Assembly (NCBI GenBank): GCA_036374795.1
Contig: DASUTC010000067.1
Span: forward strand, 41,035 to 105,034
Reading direction: 5' to 3'
Origin: Herpetosiphonaceae bacterium
GTDB lineage: Bacteria > Chloroflexota > Chloroflexia > Chloroflexales > Kallotenuaceae
DNA: 64,000 bases
Shown: in pieces, positions 24,793 to 33,391 of the stretch
How the letters are laid out: every line of letters begins with the position of its first letter
How positions within the stretch are numbered: position 1 is the first letter of the stretch
Notes under the pieces: generated by a model
Told to the model about the DNA's origin: nothing
The model's input: only the letters and a program-made list of their open reading frames with translations
Databases searched by the model: none
Position numbers and translations under genes: made by a program

Positions 24793-26607
24793 GTGAAACC
24801 TATATCTCTGCGTATGCGGTTTTCGGCGTTCTTGCTGCTCGCGCTGCTGCTGCCGATCCTGGCCGCATGTGGCGGCACTGCGACACCCGGCGCTGCAACG
24901 ACTCCCGAAGCCAGCGCGCCCGCTGGCGACACATTACCTTCGGCATCTCCCGAACCATCCGCGTCGGCATCACCCGCCACCGACGCTTCTCCTTCTCCGT
25001 CAGGCTCAGCAGAGGCATCACCCGCCACCGGCACCACCGGCGAAAGCGGCGATACGGCTAATTTCCTGGTGTACGGCAATCCGGGCGAGCCCGACCTGCT
25101 CGACTCGATGGATACCACGTCGGGCCAGGCGCTGGTCGTCACCGACCAGATCCAGGAGACGCTGGTTGGCCGCGTCGAGGGCAAGGTCGGCACGCAGCCG
25201 TTGCTGGCCGAGGAGTGGACGGCCAACGAAGACTCGACCGAGTGGACCTTTAAGCTGCGTCAGGGCGTGAAGTTCCACGACGGCACCGATTTCAACGCAG
25301 ATGCGGTGGTCTTCAACTTCCAGCGCATGGCCGATCCGAGCTTCGAGTTCGGCTACCGCGATAAGGGTAAGACCTTCCAGGCGTTCAACGACATCTTCGG
25401 CGGCTTCGCGGGCAGCGATACCACTGCCTGGGAAGGGATCGAGAAGGTCGACGATTTCACCGTCAAGATCACGATGAAGCGCTCCTTCCCGCTGCTGGCA
25501 GATGTGCTCTCGTCGAGCTACTTCGGCCTCTCCAGCCCGGAGGTGGTCAAGAAGAACGCCGAGAAGTACGGCACGCCCGGCGGCGAGGCGGTGGGCACCG
25601 GCCCGTTCAAGCTTGAGTCGTGGACGCCCGGCCAGAATATTATTCTGGTGCGCAACGACGACTACTGGGGCGAGAAGGCCAAGATGCCCGGCGCGATCGT
25701 GCGCTTCATCGCCGATGCTCCGGCGCGCGTCGCCGAGCTCCAGGCCGGCTCGATCGACTTCTCGGTCAACCTGCCGCCCGACTCGCGCGAGACGTTGCAG
25801 AGCGACGCCAATCTTCAGGATGTGAAGGTCGAGCCGTTCAACATCGCCTACATCGCGATGAACCTCAACAGCAAGCCGCTCGATAATCCCAAGGTCCGGC
25901 AGGCGATTGCCCACGCGATCAACAAGCAGGAAATTCTGGATGCCTTCTACGGCGGCGTCGGCGAGGTCGCGCAGAGCTTCCTGCCCGAAGGTCTGTCCTG
26001 GGCGCGGCCTGAGGGCGACGATCCGTACCCCTACGATCCCGAAAAGGCGAAGGCGCTGCTGGCCGAGGCGGGCTTCCCCGACGGCTTCGACACGATGACG
26101 CTCTCGGACGGCACGGAGAGCGCGCTTGAGTTCTGGTACATGCCGGTTTCGCGCCCGTACTTCCCGACGCCGCAGCCGGTCGCCGAGGCCTTCGCCGCGC
26201 AGCTTGCCGATATTGGCATCAAGGTCGAGCTGAAGACCGAGGACTGGGGCGCGTATCTCGACAACGTCGACGCGGGCAAGAAGAACGGCATGTGGATGCT
26301 GGGCTGGACCGGCGACTATGCCGATCCGAACAACTTCCTGTACGTCTTCTTCGGCCCGACCGTCGAGCTGAAGCAGGGCTACAAGAACCAGGAGCTGATC
26401 ACGATCCTTGAGAATGGCGGTACCGCCAAGTCGCAGGAGGAGGCCGCCGAGAACTTCAAGAAGGCGGGCGACATCATCCGGCAGGACGTGCCGACCATTC
26501 CGATCGTCCACGCGCCGCCGGTCTATGGCGCGAAGAAGGCGCTCCAGGGCTGGACGCCATCGCCGTTCGGTCACGAGCCGTGGAGAACGCTGTCGATCGA
26601 AAAGTAG
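24793..26607 (+). CDS. Peptide/nickel-type ABC substrate-binding lipoprotein, copy 1
   Basis: 604 residues, family 5 solute-binding protein (DppA/OppA-like). The start is GTG with TAAGGAGG 4 bases upstream. The lipoprotein signal ends in lipobox LAAC (Cys about residue 26), followed by a ~50-residue Pro/Ser/Thr/Ala linker. The mature protein has the family pattern EEWTANEDSTEWTFKLRQGV then KFHDGTDFNADAVVFN. First gene of a three-gene operon with two permeases; no ATPase genes follow. Substrate could be oligopeptides, nickel or sugars, which this family also binds. Confidence 0.9.
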   Translation: MKPISLRMRFSAFLLLALLLPILAACGGTATPGAATTPEASAPAGDTLPSASPEPSASASPATDASPSPSGSAEASPATGTTGESGDTANFLVYGNPGEPDLLDSMDTTSGQALVVTDQIQETLVGRVEGKVGTQPLLAEEWTANEDSTEWTFKLRQGVKFHDGTDFNADAVVFNFQRMADPSFEFGYRDKGKTFQAFNDIFGGFAGSDTTAWEGIEKVDDFTVKITMKRSFPLLADVLSSSYFGLSSPEVVKKNAEKYGTPGGEAVGTGPFKLESWTPGQNIILVRNDDYWGEKAKMPGAIVRFIADAPARVAELQAGSIDFSVNLPPDSRETLQSDANLQDVKVEPFNIAYIAMNLNSKPLDNPKVRQAIAHAINKQEILDAFYGGVGEVAQSFLPEGLSWARPEGDDPYPYDPEKAKALLAEAGFPDGFDTMTLSDGTESALEFWYMPVSRPYFPTPQPVAEAFAAQLADIGIKVELKTEDWGAYLDNVDAGKKNGMWMLGWTGDYADPNNFLYVFFGPTVELKQGYKNQELITILENGGTAKSQEEAAENFKKAGDIIRQDVPTIPIVHAPPVYGAKKALQGWTPSPFGHEPWRTLSIEK

Positions 26608-26620
26608 TCGTTGAGTCTTT

Positions 26621-26657
26621 GAAGAGCGAAGGCTGTCATGTACAGCCTTCGTTCTTC
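26621..26657 (+). terminator. Intercistronic hairpin between binding-protein and permease genes, operon 1
   Basis: 16-bp stem (26621-26636 with 26642-26657, one G-T wobble) and 5-base loop CATGT. It lies 13 bases after the binding-protein stop. Likely a partial terminator or mRNA-stability element that keeps binding protein in excess. Confidence 0.7.
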
Positions 26658-26674
26658 CGATCTGGTACATCTGT

Positions 26675-27718
26675 ATGTTTGCTTATACCATCCGGCGTGT
26701 GCTTGGCCTGATCCCGGTGCTGCTGGGCATTTCGTTTCTGGTCTTTCTGGTGCTGCGCCTGATCCCCGGTAATCCGGCGATCACGATCCTGGGAGAGCGC
26801 GCAACGCCGCGCCAGGTTCGAGAGCTGGAGATTCAGCTTGGCCTCGACAAGAAGCTGTTTTTCGACTTCAGCGGCCAGCGCAATGTTTTCGATACCCAGT
26901 ATTTCAATTTCATGCGTGAGCTGGCGCGAGGCGATTTCGGCACGTCGATCATTCGCCGCACCGATGTCAACACCGAGCTACGCACCCGCTTTCCGGCGAC
27001 GCTGGAGCTGACCCTGGCCGCGCTGACGATCTCGGTGCTGGTGGGCGTGCCGATCGGGATGGTCGCCGCAATCCGGCGCGGCTCGTGGATCGATGCCGGG
27101 AGCGTGCTGCTGGCGCTGATCGGCGTGTCGATCCCGATCTTCTGGCTGGGCCTGATGATGCAATATTTATTCGCGGTCAATCTGCACATCCTGCCGGTCA
27201 GCCAGCGCCTCGACGCGCAGTTTAGCCGTGGCTTTCGCGAAATTACCGGCCTGTATGTGCTCGATGGCCTGCTGCTAGGGCGGCTGGATCTGACCTGGAA
27301 CGCGATCAAGCATCTGATCATGCCCTCGGTCGCGCTTTCGACGGTGCCGCTGGCGATCATCGCGCGGATGACTCGCTCGGCGATGCTTGAGGTGCTCAGC
27401 CAGGACTACGTGCGTACCGCGTGGGCCAAAGGGCTGCGCGAGCGGGTGGTGGTGACGCGCCACGCGCTGCGCAATGCGCTGCTGCCCGTCGTGACGATCG
27501 TCGGCTTGCAGCTTGGCTTCTTGCTCAGCGGCGCGATTCTGACCGAGACGGTCTTCTCATGGCCGGGGATCGGCACCTGGCTCTATACCGGCGTGCAGGG
27601 CCGCGATTATCCAGTGGTGCAGGGCGGTGTGATCTTTGTGGCGTTCTTGTTCGTGATCGTCAATATGCTGGTCGATCTGTCGTATGCGTTTCTCGACCCG
27701 CGCATTCAGCACCGCTAG
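26675..27718 (+). CDS. Peptide ABC transporter permease, DppB/OppB type, copy 1
   Basis: 347-residue inner-membrane permease. The N-terminus MFAYTIRRVLGLIPVLLGIS is typical of DppB. About six membrane segments; the EAA-like coupling loop reads DYVRTAWAKGLRERVV. No clear Shine-Dalgarno before the ATG. A 37-base hairpin separates it from the upstream binding-protein gene, and the next permease starts 15 bases after its stop. Confidence 0.92.
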   Translation: MFAYTIRRVLGLIPVLLGISFLVFLVLRLIPGNPAITILGERATPRQVRELEIQLGLDKKLFFDFSGQRNVFDTQYFNFMRELARGDFGTSIIRRTDVNTELRTRFPATLELTLAALTISVLVGVPIGMVAAIRRGSWIDAGSVLLALIGVSIPIFWLGLMMQYLFAVNLHILPVSQRLDAQFSRGFREITGLYVLDGLLLGRLDLTWNAIKHLIMPSVALSTVPLAIIARMTRSAMLEVLSQDYVRTAWAKGLRERVVVTRHALRNALLPVVTIVGLQLGFLLSGAILTETVFSWPGIGTWLYTGVQGRDYPVVQGGVIFVAFLFVIVNMLVDLSYAFLDPRIQHR

Positions 27719-27733
27719 ACGTTAGGAGGAAGT

Positions 27734-28750
27734 ATGACGACAGCGGCCCAAACCGCAGCGCCACAGGCCGAAGCCGAGCGTCCGCAGCGCAGCTTGTGGC
27801 GCGATGCGTGGCGGCGCTTGATCAGCAGCTCTGCGGGGCGGATCGGCCTCGCGATCAGCGTCGCGCTGATCTTGCTGGCCGTGTTTATTCAGGCGCTCAT
27901 GCCCTACGATCCCTCGCGCGACCGCAACTTGCGCCAGCGCTTGCAGCCGCCCTCGATGCTGATGGATCAGGCCACGCGCACCCGCTTGAAGGCCGATACC
28001 TGGTCGCTGCCCTTCGGCACCGACGAGCTGGGCCGCGATCTGTTCGTGCGCGTGCTCCACGGCGCGCCGATCTCGCTCACCGTCGGCATCTTCTCGGTCT
28101 TATTTGCGGTGGTGTTCGGCACGCTGCTGGGCCTGACCGCCGGATACGTCGCCGGGTGGTTCGATATGGTCGCGGTCTGGATCATGGATATTATGCTGGC
28201 CTTTCCCAGTATCCTGCTGGCGATTGCGATCACCACGGCGGCCAGCGGCCCGGACTCGTTTTCGACGCAGCTCTTCAATGCGCTGGCGGGCCTGCCCGGC
28301 GTCGGCAGGGTGCTCGATCAGCGGTTGTTCAACGCGATGCTGGCCGTGGGCATCGTCGAGATCCCGATCTTCGCCCGCATTAGCCGCGCGACGGTGATCT
28401 CGCTGCGCAACCAGGAGTTTGTAACGGCGGCGCAGACGATCGGCGCGCCCGGCAGCCGTATTCTGTTCCGCCATATCATGCCCAACAGCCTCGCGCCGCT
28501 GCTGGTGCAGGCGACGCTATCGATGGCGACCGCGATCATTAGCGTTGCGGCGCTCGGCTTTCTGGGCCTGGGCGCGCGCCCGCCGCGTCCCGAATGGGGC
28601 ACGATGCTCGCCGGAGCGCGCGATTATGTGGTCCAGGGCAAGTGGTGGTATCCCGCGTTTCCCGGCCTGGCGATCATCGTGACGGTGCTCGGATTTAACT
28701 TGCTGGGCGATGGCCTGCGCGACGCGCTCGATCCGCGCCTGAAGCGCTAG
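27734..28750 (+). CDS. Peptide ABC transporter permease, DppC/OppC type, copy 1
   Basis: 338 residues. A cytoplasmic N-terminus of ~45 residues precedes the first membrane segment. FGTDELGRDLFVRVLHGAPISL is the hallmark of DppC-type subunits, and the coupling loop is EFVTAAQTIGAPGSRILFRH. The ATG has AGGAGGAAGT directly upstream. Last gene of the operon; no DppD/DppF ATPase genes follow. Confidence 0.92.
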   Translation: MTTAAQTAAPQAEAERPQRSLWRDAWRRLISSSAGRIGLAISVALILLAVFIQALMPYDPSRDRNLRQRLQPPSMLMDQATRTRLKADTWSLPFGTDELGRDLFVRVLHGAPISLTVGIFSVLFAVVFGTLLGLTAGYVAGWFDMVAVWIMDIMLAFPSILLAIAITTAASGPDSFSTQLFNALAGLPGVGRVLDQRLFNAMLAVGIVEIPIFARISRATVISLRNQEFVTAAQTIGAPGSRILFRHIMPNSLAPLLVQATLSMATAIISVAALGFLGLGARPPRPEWGTMLAGARDYVVQGKWWYPAFPGLAIIVTVLGFNLLGDGLRDALDPRLKR

Positions 28751-28780
28751 CGCCTGCCCTTTGGCCGCACAACAGGGGAA

Positions 28781-28803
28781 TAAGAGAACCAAGAACCAAG
28801 CGA
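28781..28803. repeat. Short heptad repeat (GAACCAA units)
   Basis: AGAGAACCAAGAACCAAG followed by CGAGG. Continues a few bases later into the second dispersed repeat; CTCAGAACTCGAAAATT near 28920 is another degenerate stretch. Confidence 0.55.
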
Positions 28804-28822
28804 GGACTAAGCACAGGCATCT

Positions 28823-28903
28823 CCCCTCTCCTATCGCAATGGGAGAGGGCGGGTGCCAGGCCGGGTGCCCTCCGGGCATGGCACCCCGGCCCGGGTGAGG
28901 GCC
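28823..28903. repeat. Dispersed intergenic repeat, CCCTCTCCC family, copy 2
   Basis: CCCCTCTCC, GCAATGGGAGAGGG, CGGGTGCCAGG, GGGCATGGCACCCCGG and GGGTGAGGGCC occur in the same order as in the reverse complement of 7361-7439. Contains two internal dyads and would form strong RNA structure. Confidence 0.75.
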
Positions 28904-29002
28904 TGTATAAGGGAAACTCAGAACTCGAAAATTGGATTTCAATTCTTCACAATCTCGCCAATCCTGGCTGCGTAAGCCCGCGTTTACTGATTCCGCGTTC
29001 TC

Positions 29003-29011
29003 TGGTATAAT
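29003..29011 (+). promoter_or_regulatory. Extended -10 element upstream of the second peptide ABC operon (distal)
   Basis: TGGTATAAT; a TTTACT 17 bases upstream of the TATAAT could be the -35. Confidence 0.45.
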
Positions 29012-29139
29012 CGCGCTTGCTCACAGATCCAGCCTTAACCTCGTTGAATAGGTGGTGCAGCGCCTCTCGAAGAACGATACGTACACGCACACAGTGAACC
29101 CCCTCCTGATTTAATGGGTGATCAACCGTAGACATGGTT

Positions 29140-29148
29140 TGATATAAT
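29140..29148 (+). promoter_or_regulatory. Extended -10 element upstream of the second peptide ABC operon (proximal)
   Basis: TGATATAAT about 140 bases before the start codon, with no good -35. The position relative to the gene is close to that of the element upstream of the first operon. Confidence 0.45.
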
Positions 29149-29287
29149 CGCAAGAACTCACGTATAGCTCATAGCGCCTCATCTCTCATAAAGATTGCTC
29201 ATGCAAAGGGGGTGGTGCTTCCTGACGGCATCCGTATCGGAACGGTTCGATTGTTGGTATGTCGCTTCTCTTTTCTAAGGAGGCTCC

Positions 29288-31183
29288 GTGAATACTTTGC
29301 ATGTTCGCGTTCGCTGGTCACTCGTGCTGCTGGCCGCGTTGATCCTGCCGATCCTTGCCGCGTGTGGCGGCGCTCCCCAGTCCGGCGGTACCACAGCCAG
29401 CCCCAGCCCCAGCGCGCCAGCCGCGTCCGCAGCGCCTGAGTCGCCGCCCGCTTCTCCGTCTGCGGCTCCCTCTGCCAGTGCAGAACCATCTCCTTCCGAG
29501 GCGGCTTCGCCGTCAGCCGCCCCTGCCGCCGGTGGACGCGGCGCGGGTGAGACGCTGCGCCTGCTATGGTGGCAAGCGCCGACGATCCTCAACTTCCACC
29601 TGGGCCAGGGCACCAAGGACTCCGACGCATCGCGGCTGATCCTTGAGCCGCTGGCGGCGATCGGTCCCGATGGCACGCCCGTGCCGGTGCTGGCGGAAGA
29701 GATCCCGACCGTCGACAACGGCGGCATTGCCCAGGACCTTACCACCGTTACGTGGAAGCTCAAAAAGGGCGTGAAGTGGTCGGACGGCACCGATTTCACC
29801 GCCGACGACGTGGCCTTCACCTATTCCTACTGCGCCGACGAGAAGACCGCCTGCACCACCAGCACGGCCTTCCAGGGCGTTAAGTCGGTCGAGGCAGTTG
29901 ATCCCAGCACCGTCAAGATTACCTGGGAAGCTCCGAATCCGAACCCGTACCAGATGTTCGTCAGCACTACCGGTCAGATCATCCAGAAGAAGCAGTTCGA
30001 GAACTGCGTCGGCGAGAAGGCATCGACCGACAGCGCATGCCAGCAGGCCAACAACGCGCCGATCGGCACCGGCCCGTATAAGCTGCGCGAGTTCAAGCCC
30101 GGCGATGCCGTGTCGTACGACATCAACGAGAACTATCGCGATGCCGACAAGCCGTTCTTCAAATCGGTCGAGATGAAGGGCGGCGGCGACGCCACCTCGG
30201 CTGCGCGCGCGGTCTTCCAGACCGGCGATACCGACTACGCCTGGAACTTGCAGGTGGAAGCGCCCGTGCTCGACCAGTTGCTTTCCGGCGGCAAGGGCGA
30301 CTTCTTGACGATCCCCGGCTCCAGCGTCGAGCGTATCGCGATCAACCGCACGAACCCCGATCCGGCGCTGGGCGACAAGCGCTCCGAGCCCGATCAGCCG
30401 CATCCGTTCCTGTCCGACCTCAAGGTTCGCCAGGCGCTCGGCATGGCGATCGACCGCAAGGCGGTTGCCGCGCTCTACCCGCCAGGCGCAGGCCCGACCT
30501 GTGAGATCATCACCACCGCGCCCTACGTCGATCCGAGCCAGCTCTACGGCGGTATTCACAAGTGCGAGCCGGACATCGAGGGCGCGAAGAAGCTGCTCGA
30601 CGAGGCTGGCTGGACTGTCGGCGCGGATGGCATCCGCGAGAAGGGCGGCGTCAAGATGAGCGTGCTCTACCAGACGACCGTCAACCCGCTGCGCCAGAAG
30701 GAGCAGGCGCTGGTCAAGGCCGCCTGGGAGCAGCTTGGCGTTGCGGTCGAGCTGAAGAGCGTCGATGCCGGCGTCTTCTTCTCCACCGACGCGGGCAACC
30801 CCGACACGTTCGGCCACTTCTACGCCGACGTGCAGATGTACACCAATAACTACGAGCAGCCCGATCCGACCAACTACCTCTGCGGCTGGACCACCGCGCA
30901 GATCGCGCAGCGCAGCAACCAGTGGCAGCTCAACAACAACGAGCGCTACTCCAACCCCGACTACGATAAGCTGTGCGAGCAGCTGCGCACTGAAACCGAC
31001 GAGGCCAAGCGCAAAGAGATCGTGCTCCAGATGAACGACATCATCGTCGAAGACGTGGTCGTGATTCCGCTCGTGGCGCGTCCGCAGGTTGCTTCGGGCA
31101 AGTCGAAGAACCTCCAGGGCGTCGAGCTGACGCCGTGGGACTCGGAAGTTTGGAACATCGCCGACTGGACGATGTCGCAGTAG
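29288..31183 (+). CDS. Peptide/nickel-type ABC substrate-binding lipoprotein, copy 2
   Basis: 631 residues, family 5 solute-binding protein. GTG start with CTAAGGAGGCTCC upstream, identical to the ribosome site of copy 1. Signal peptide with lipobox LAAC (Cys about residue 27) and a Ser/Pro/Ala linker of ~55 residues. The binding domain has TVTWKLKKGVKWSDGTDF then TADDVAFTY. Several extra Cys (YCADEKTAC, ENCVGEK, ACQQ) hint at disulfides in an exported protein. The body differs strongly from copy 1, so the substrates probably differ. Confidence 0.9.
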   Translation: MNTLHVRVRWSLVLLAALILPILAACGGAPQSGGTTASPSPSAPAASAAPESPPASPSAAPSASAEPSPSEAASPSAAPAAGGRGAGETLRLLWWQAPTILNFHLGQGTKDSDASRLILEPLAAIGPDGTPVPVLAEEIPTVDNGGIAQDLTTVTWKLKKGVKWSDGTDFTADDVAFTYSYCADEKTACTTSTAFQGVKSVEAVDPSTVKITWEAPNPNPYQMFVSTTGQIIQKKQFENCVGEKASTDSACQQANNAPIGTGPYKLREFKPGDAVSYDINENYRDADKPFFKSVEMKGGGDATSAARAVFQTGDTDYAWNLQVEAPVLDQLLSGGKGDFLTIPGSSVERIAINRTNPDPALGDKRSEPDQPHPFLSDLKVRQALGMAIDRKAVAALYPPGAGPTCEIITTAPYVDPSQLYGGIHKCEPDIEGAKKLLDEAGWTVGADGIREKGGVKMSVLYQTTVNPLRQKEQALVKAAWEQLGVAVELKSVDAGVFFSTDAGNPDTFGHFYADVQMYTNNYEQPDPTNYLCGWTTAQIAQRSNQWQLNNNERYSNPDYDKLCEQLRTETDEAKRKEIVLQMNDIIVEDVVVIPLVARPQVASGKSKNLQGVELTPWDSEVWNIADWTMSQ

Positions 31184-31206
31184 TGCGACGCTCGCGGTGA
31201 TGCTCA

Positions 31207-31238
31207 AGCCTGGAGTCGACATCTGTCGACTCCAGGCT
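31207..31238 (+). terminator. Intercistronic hairpin between binding-protein and permease genes, operon 2
   Basis: Perfect 14-bp stem AGCCTGGAGTCGAC / GTCGACTCCAGGCT with loop ATCT. Same position as the unrelated-sequence hairpin in operon 1. Confidence 0.7.
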
Positions 31239-31254
31239 CCACGAAAGGTGCTGT

Positions 31255-32217
31255 ATGGGCTCGTATGTTGCGCGACGCTTACTGATTGCCATTCCCACGC
31301 TGCTGGTAATCAGCTTTGTGATTTTTGCTATTCTCGCGCTCGCTCCCGGCGATCCGCTGGCACAGTTTGCCGCCAATCCCAACGTGCCTGCCGAAGTTCG
31401 TGCCCGGATTCGTGAATCGTTCGGCCTGAACCAGCCGTGGCCGATCCGCTACGTCAAGTGGATGACATCGGTGGTGACAGAAGGCAACTTCGGCTATTCG
31501 TTCGCCAGCCGCGTACCTGTCACCAATCTGATCTGGCAGCGTATTCCCCAGACGCTCTGGGTCGTGGGCGTGGCCTACGTCGTCGCGGTGCTGATTGCAA
31601 TCCCGGTAGGCATTCTCTCGGCGGTCAAACAGTATTCAATCTTCGACCAGATCACGACGACTCTGGCGTTCATGGGCTTTTCGGTTCCAACCTTTTTTAC
31701 CGGCCTGTTACTTATTCTGACTTTTAGTGTAAAATTGAACTGGTTTCCGCTGGTGTACGACACGAATTTGCGGGTGACGGATCTCGCATCGTTTTCGAGA
31801 CAGATCAGGCAAATGGCAATGCCGGTCACGGTGCTGGCGCTCTTCGAGGCGGCGACGATCACGCGCTTTATGCGGGCGTCGATGCTCGACAATCTGCCCC
31901 TGGACTACACCCGCACGGCGCGCGCCAAGGGCCTGAGCGAGCAAAAGGTGATCATCCGCCATGTGCTCGCCAATAGCTTAATTCCGGTCGTCACGTTGAT
32001 CGCGCTTGGTATTCCGACGATCTTTGCGGGCGCGATCGTCACGGAGCAGATCTTCCGGGTCAATGGCCTGGGCGAGCTGCTGGTACGCTCGATCCAAAAT
32101 TCGGATACACCGGTGGTGATGGCGCTCACCTTTATTTTTGCGGTGCTGGTGGTCTTTTTTAATCTGGTGGCCGATGTGCTCTACGGTATTCTCGATCCAC
32201 GTATTCGCTACAGCTAG
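31255..32217 (+). CDS. Peptide ABC transporter permease, DppB/OppB type, copy 2
   Basis: 320 residues. Starts MGSYVARRLLIAIPTLLVIS, the DppB pattern. Six membrane segments; the coupling loop is DYTRTARAKGLSEQKVIIRH. AAAGG lies about 8 bases before the ATG. It carries the usual long periplasmic loop after the first segment (VPAEVRARIRESFGLNQPWP). Confidence 0.92.
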   Translation: MGSYVARRLLIAIPTLLVISFVIFAILALAPGDPLAQFAANPNVPAEVRARIRESFGLNQPWPIRYVKWMTSVVTEGNFGYSFASRVPVTNLIWQRIPQTLWVVGVAYVVAVLIAIPVGILSAVKQYSIFDQITTTLAFMGFSVPTFFTGLLLILTFSVKLNWFPLVYDTNLRVTDLASFSRQIRQMAMPVTVLALFEAATITRFMRASMLDNLPLDYTRTARAKGLSEQKVIIRHVLANSLIPVVTLIALGIPTIFAGAIVTEQIFRVNGLGELLVRSIQNSDTPVVMALTFIFAVLVVFFNLVADVLYGILDPRIRYS

Positions 32218-32279
32218 CGCGGCAGGTCCATCAGCGGTCGTTTCATCGACAATACCTTGGTGTCTTGGAGTAATGTCCT

Positions 32280-33242
32280 ATGGCTAAAGCAAATCCGGTC
32301 ATTGAGCCAGGCGCGGTACCGAATGCTCAGGCGACGTGGTCGCTTGGGGCAAGCACGCTCGGCCCGCCGCGCACACTGTGGGGTGATGCGTGGCGGCGCT
32401 TTCGGCGGCACAAGCTGGCGATGGTCGGCGCGGCGATGCTGATCTTTTTTGTACTGGCGACGCTCCTGGGGCCGCTGGTGTACCGTGTCGATCGCGACGC
32501 GATGGATGTGCAGGCGATGATGACCGGCTCCACGCTGGTGCATCCGATGGGCACCGACGACTTAGGCCGCGATCTGCTGTCGCGCGCGATCTTCGGCGGT
32601 CGCGTCTCGATTGCGGTCGGCCTGACGGCGATGCTGATCTCGATCCTGGTCGGTACGCTCGTGGGCGCGAGTGCGGGCTTCCTCGGCGGGATCGTCGATC
32701 AGCTTTTGATGCGCTTCACCGATATGTTTCTGGCGCTGCCGCAGCTTCCGCTCCTGCTGCTGACGATATTTCTGTTCCGCGATCCGCTGCGCAAGAACTT
32801 CGGGCCTGAGGTGGGCATTTTTGTGCTGATCGTCACGGTGATCGGGCTGCTGAACTGGATGCCGACCGCGCGGATCGTGCGCGCCTCGTTTCTATCGCTC
32901 AAGCAAAAAGAGTTCGTCGAGGCCGCCAACTGCATCGGCGTCTCGCGGATCGCGATCATGTTCCGGCATATTCTGCCCAACGCGATGGGTCCGATCATCG
33001 TGTCGGCGACGCTGGGCGTGGGCGCGGCGATCATCACCGAGTCGGTGCTGTCGTTCCTGGGCCTGGGCTTTCCGCCCGACACGCCCACCTGGGGCCGCCT
33101 GCTCTTCGACGGGCAAAATTACCTGGAGATCGCGCCGCACATGGTGCTGTGGCCGGGCCTGCTGATCTTTTTGACCGTGCTCAGCATCAACTACATGGGC
33201 GACGGCCTGCGCGACGCGCTCGATCCGCGCTCGCGGCTGTAA
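32280..33242 (+). CDS. Peptide ABC transporter permease, DppC/OppC type, copy 2
   Basis: 320 residues. GTDDLGRDLLSRAIFGGRVS is the DppC signature; the coupling loop is EFVEAANCIGVSRIAIMFRH; the C-terminus GDGLRDALDPRSRL matches copy 1 (GDGLRDALDPRLKR). GGAG about 10 bases before the ATG. Last gene of the operon; no ATPase genes follow. Confidence 0.92.
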   Translation: MAKANPVIEPGAVPNAQATWSLGASTLGPPRTLWGDAWRRFRRHKLAMVGAAMLIFFVLATLLGPLVYRVDRDAMDVQAMMTGSTLVHPMGTDDLGRDLLSRAIFGGRVSIAVGLTAMLISILVGTLVGASAGFLGGIVDQLLMRFTDMFLALPQLPLLLLTIFLFRDPLRKNFGPEVGIFVLIVTVIGLLNWMPTARIVRASFLSLKQKEFVEAANCIGVSRIAIMFRHILPNAMGPIIVSATLGVGAAIITESVLSFLGLGFPPDTPTWGRLLFDGQNYLEIAPHMVLWPGLLIFLTVLSINYMGDGLRDALDPRSRL

Positions 33243-33304
33243 ACAAAAACATGTTTCCTGATGTCGGTGAAAGAAAATCGGAACAATGGGATATGATAAC
33301 GAAC

Positions 33305-33334
33305 TGTAGGGGCGTACTGCAATACGCCCCTACA
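33305..33334. repeat. Perfect inverted repeat (GTAGGGGCGTA type)
   Basis: 12-base arms TGTAGGGGCGTA / TACGCCCCTACA with loop CTGCAA. GTAGGGGCG... dyads of this type recur in intergenic regions of cyanobacteria and Chloroflexota. It lies between convergent genes and probably ends transcripts. The remainder of 33243-33391 holds no gene. Confidence 0.7.
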
Positions 33335-33391
33335 CCATTTAAGATATTCAATTCGGTGCTATGAAATCAAAATGATGGTTGCAATCATCTG

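Noticed and set aside
25018..31222. Long minus-strand frames opposite both peptide-binding-protein genes
   Set aside because: Shadow frames of the sense genes, which carry signal peptides, lipoboxes and family motifs.
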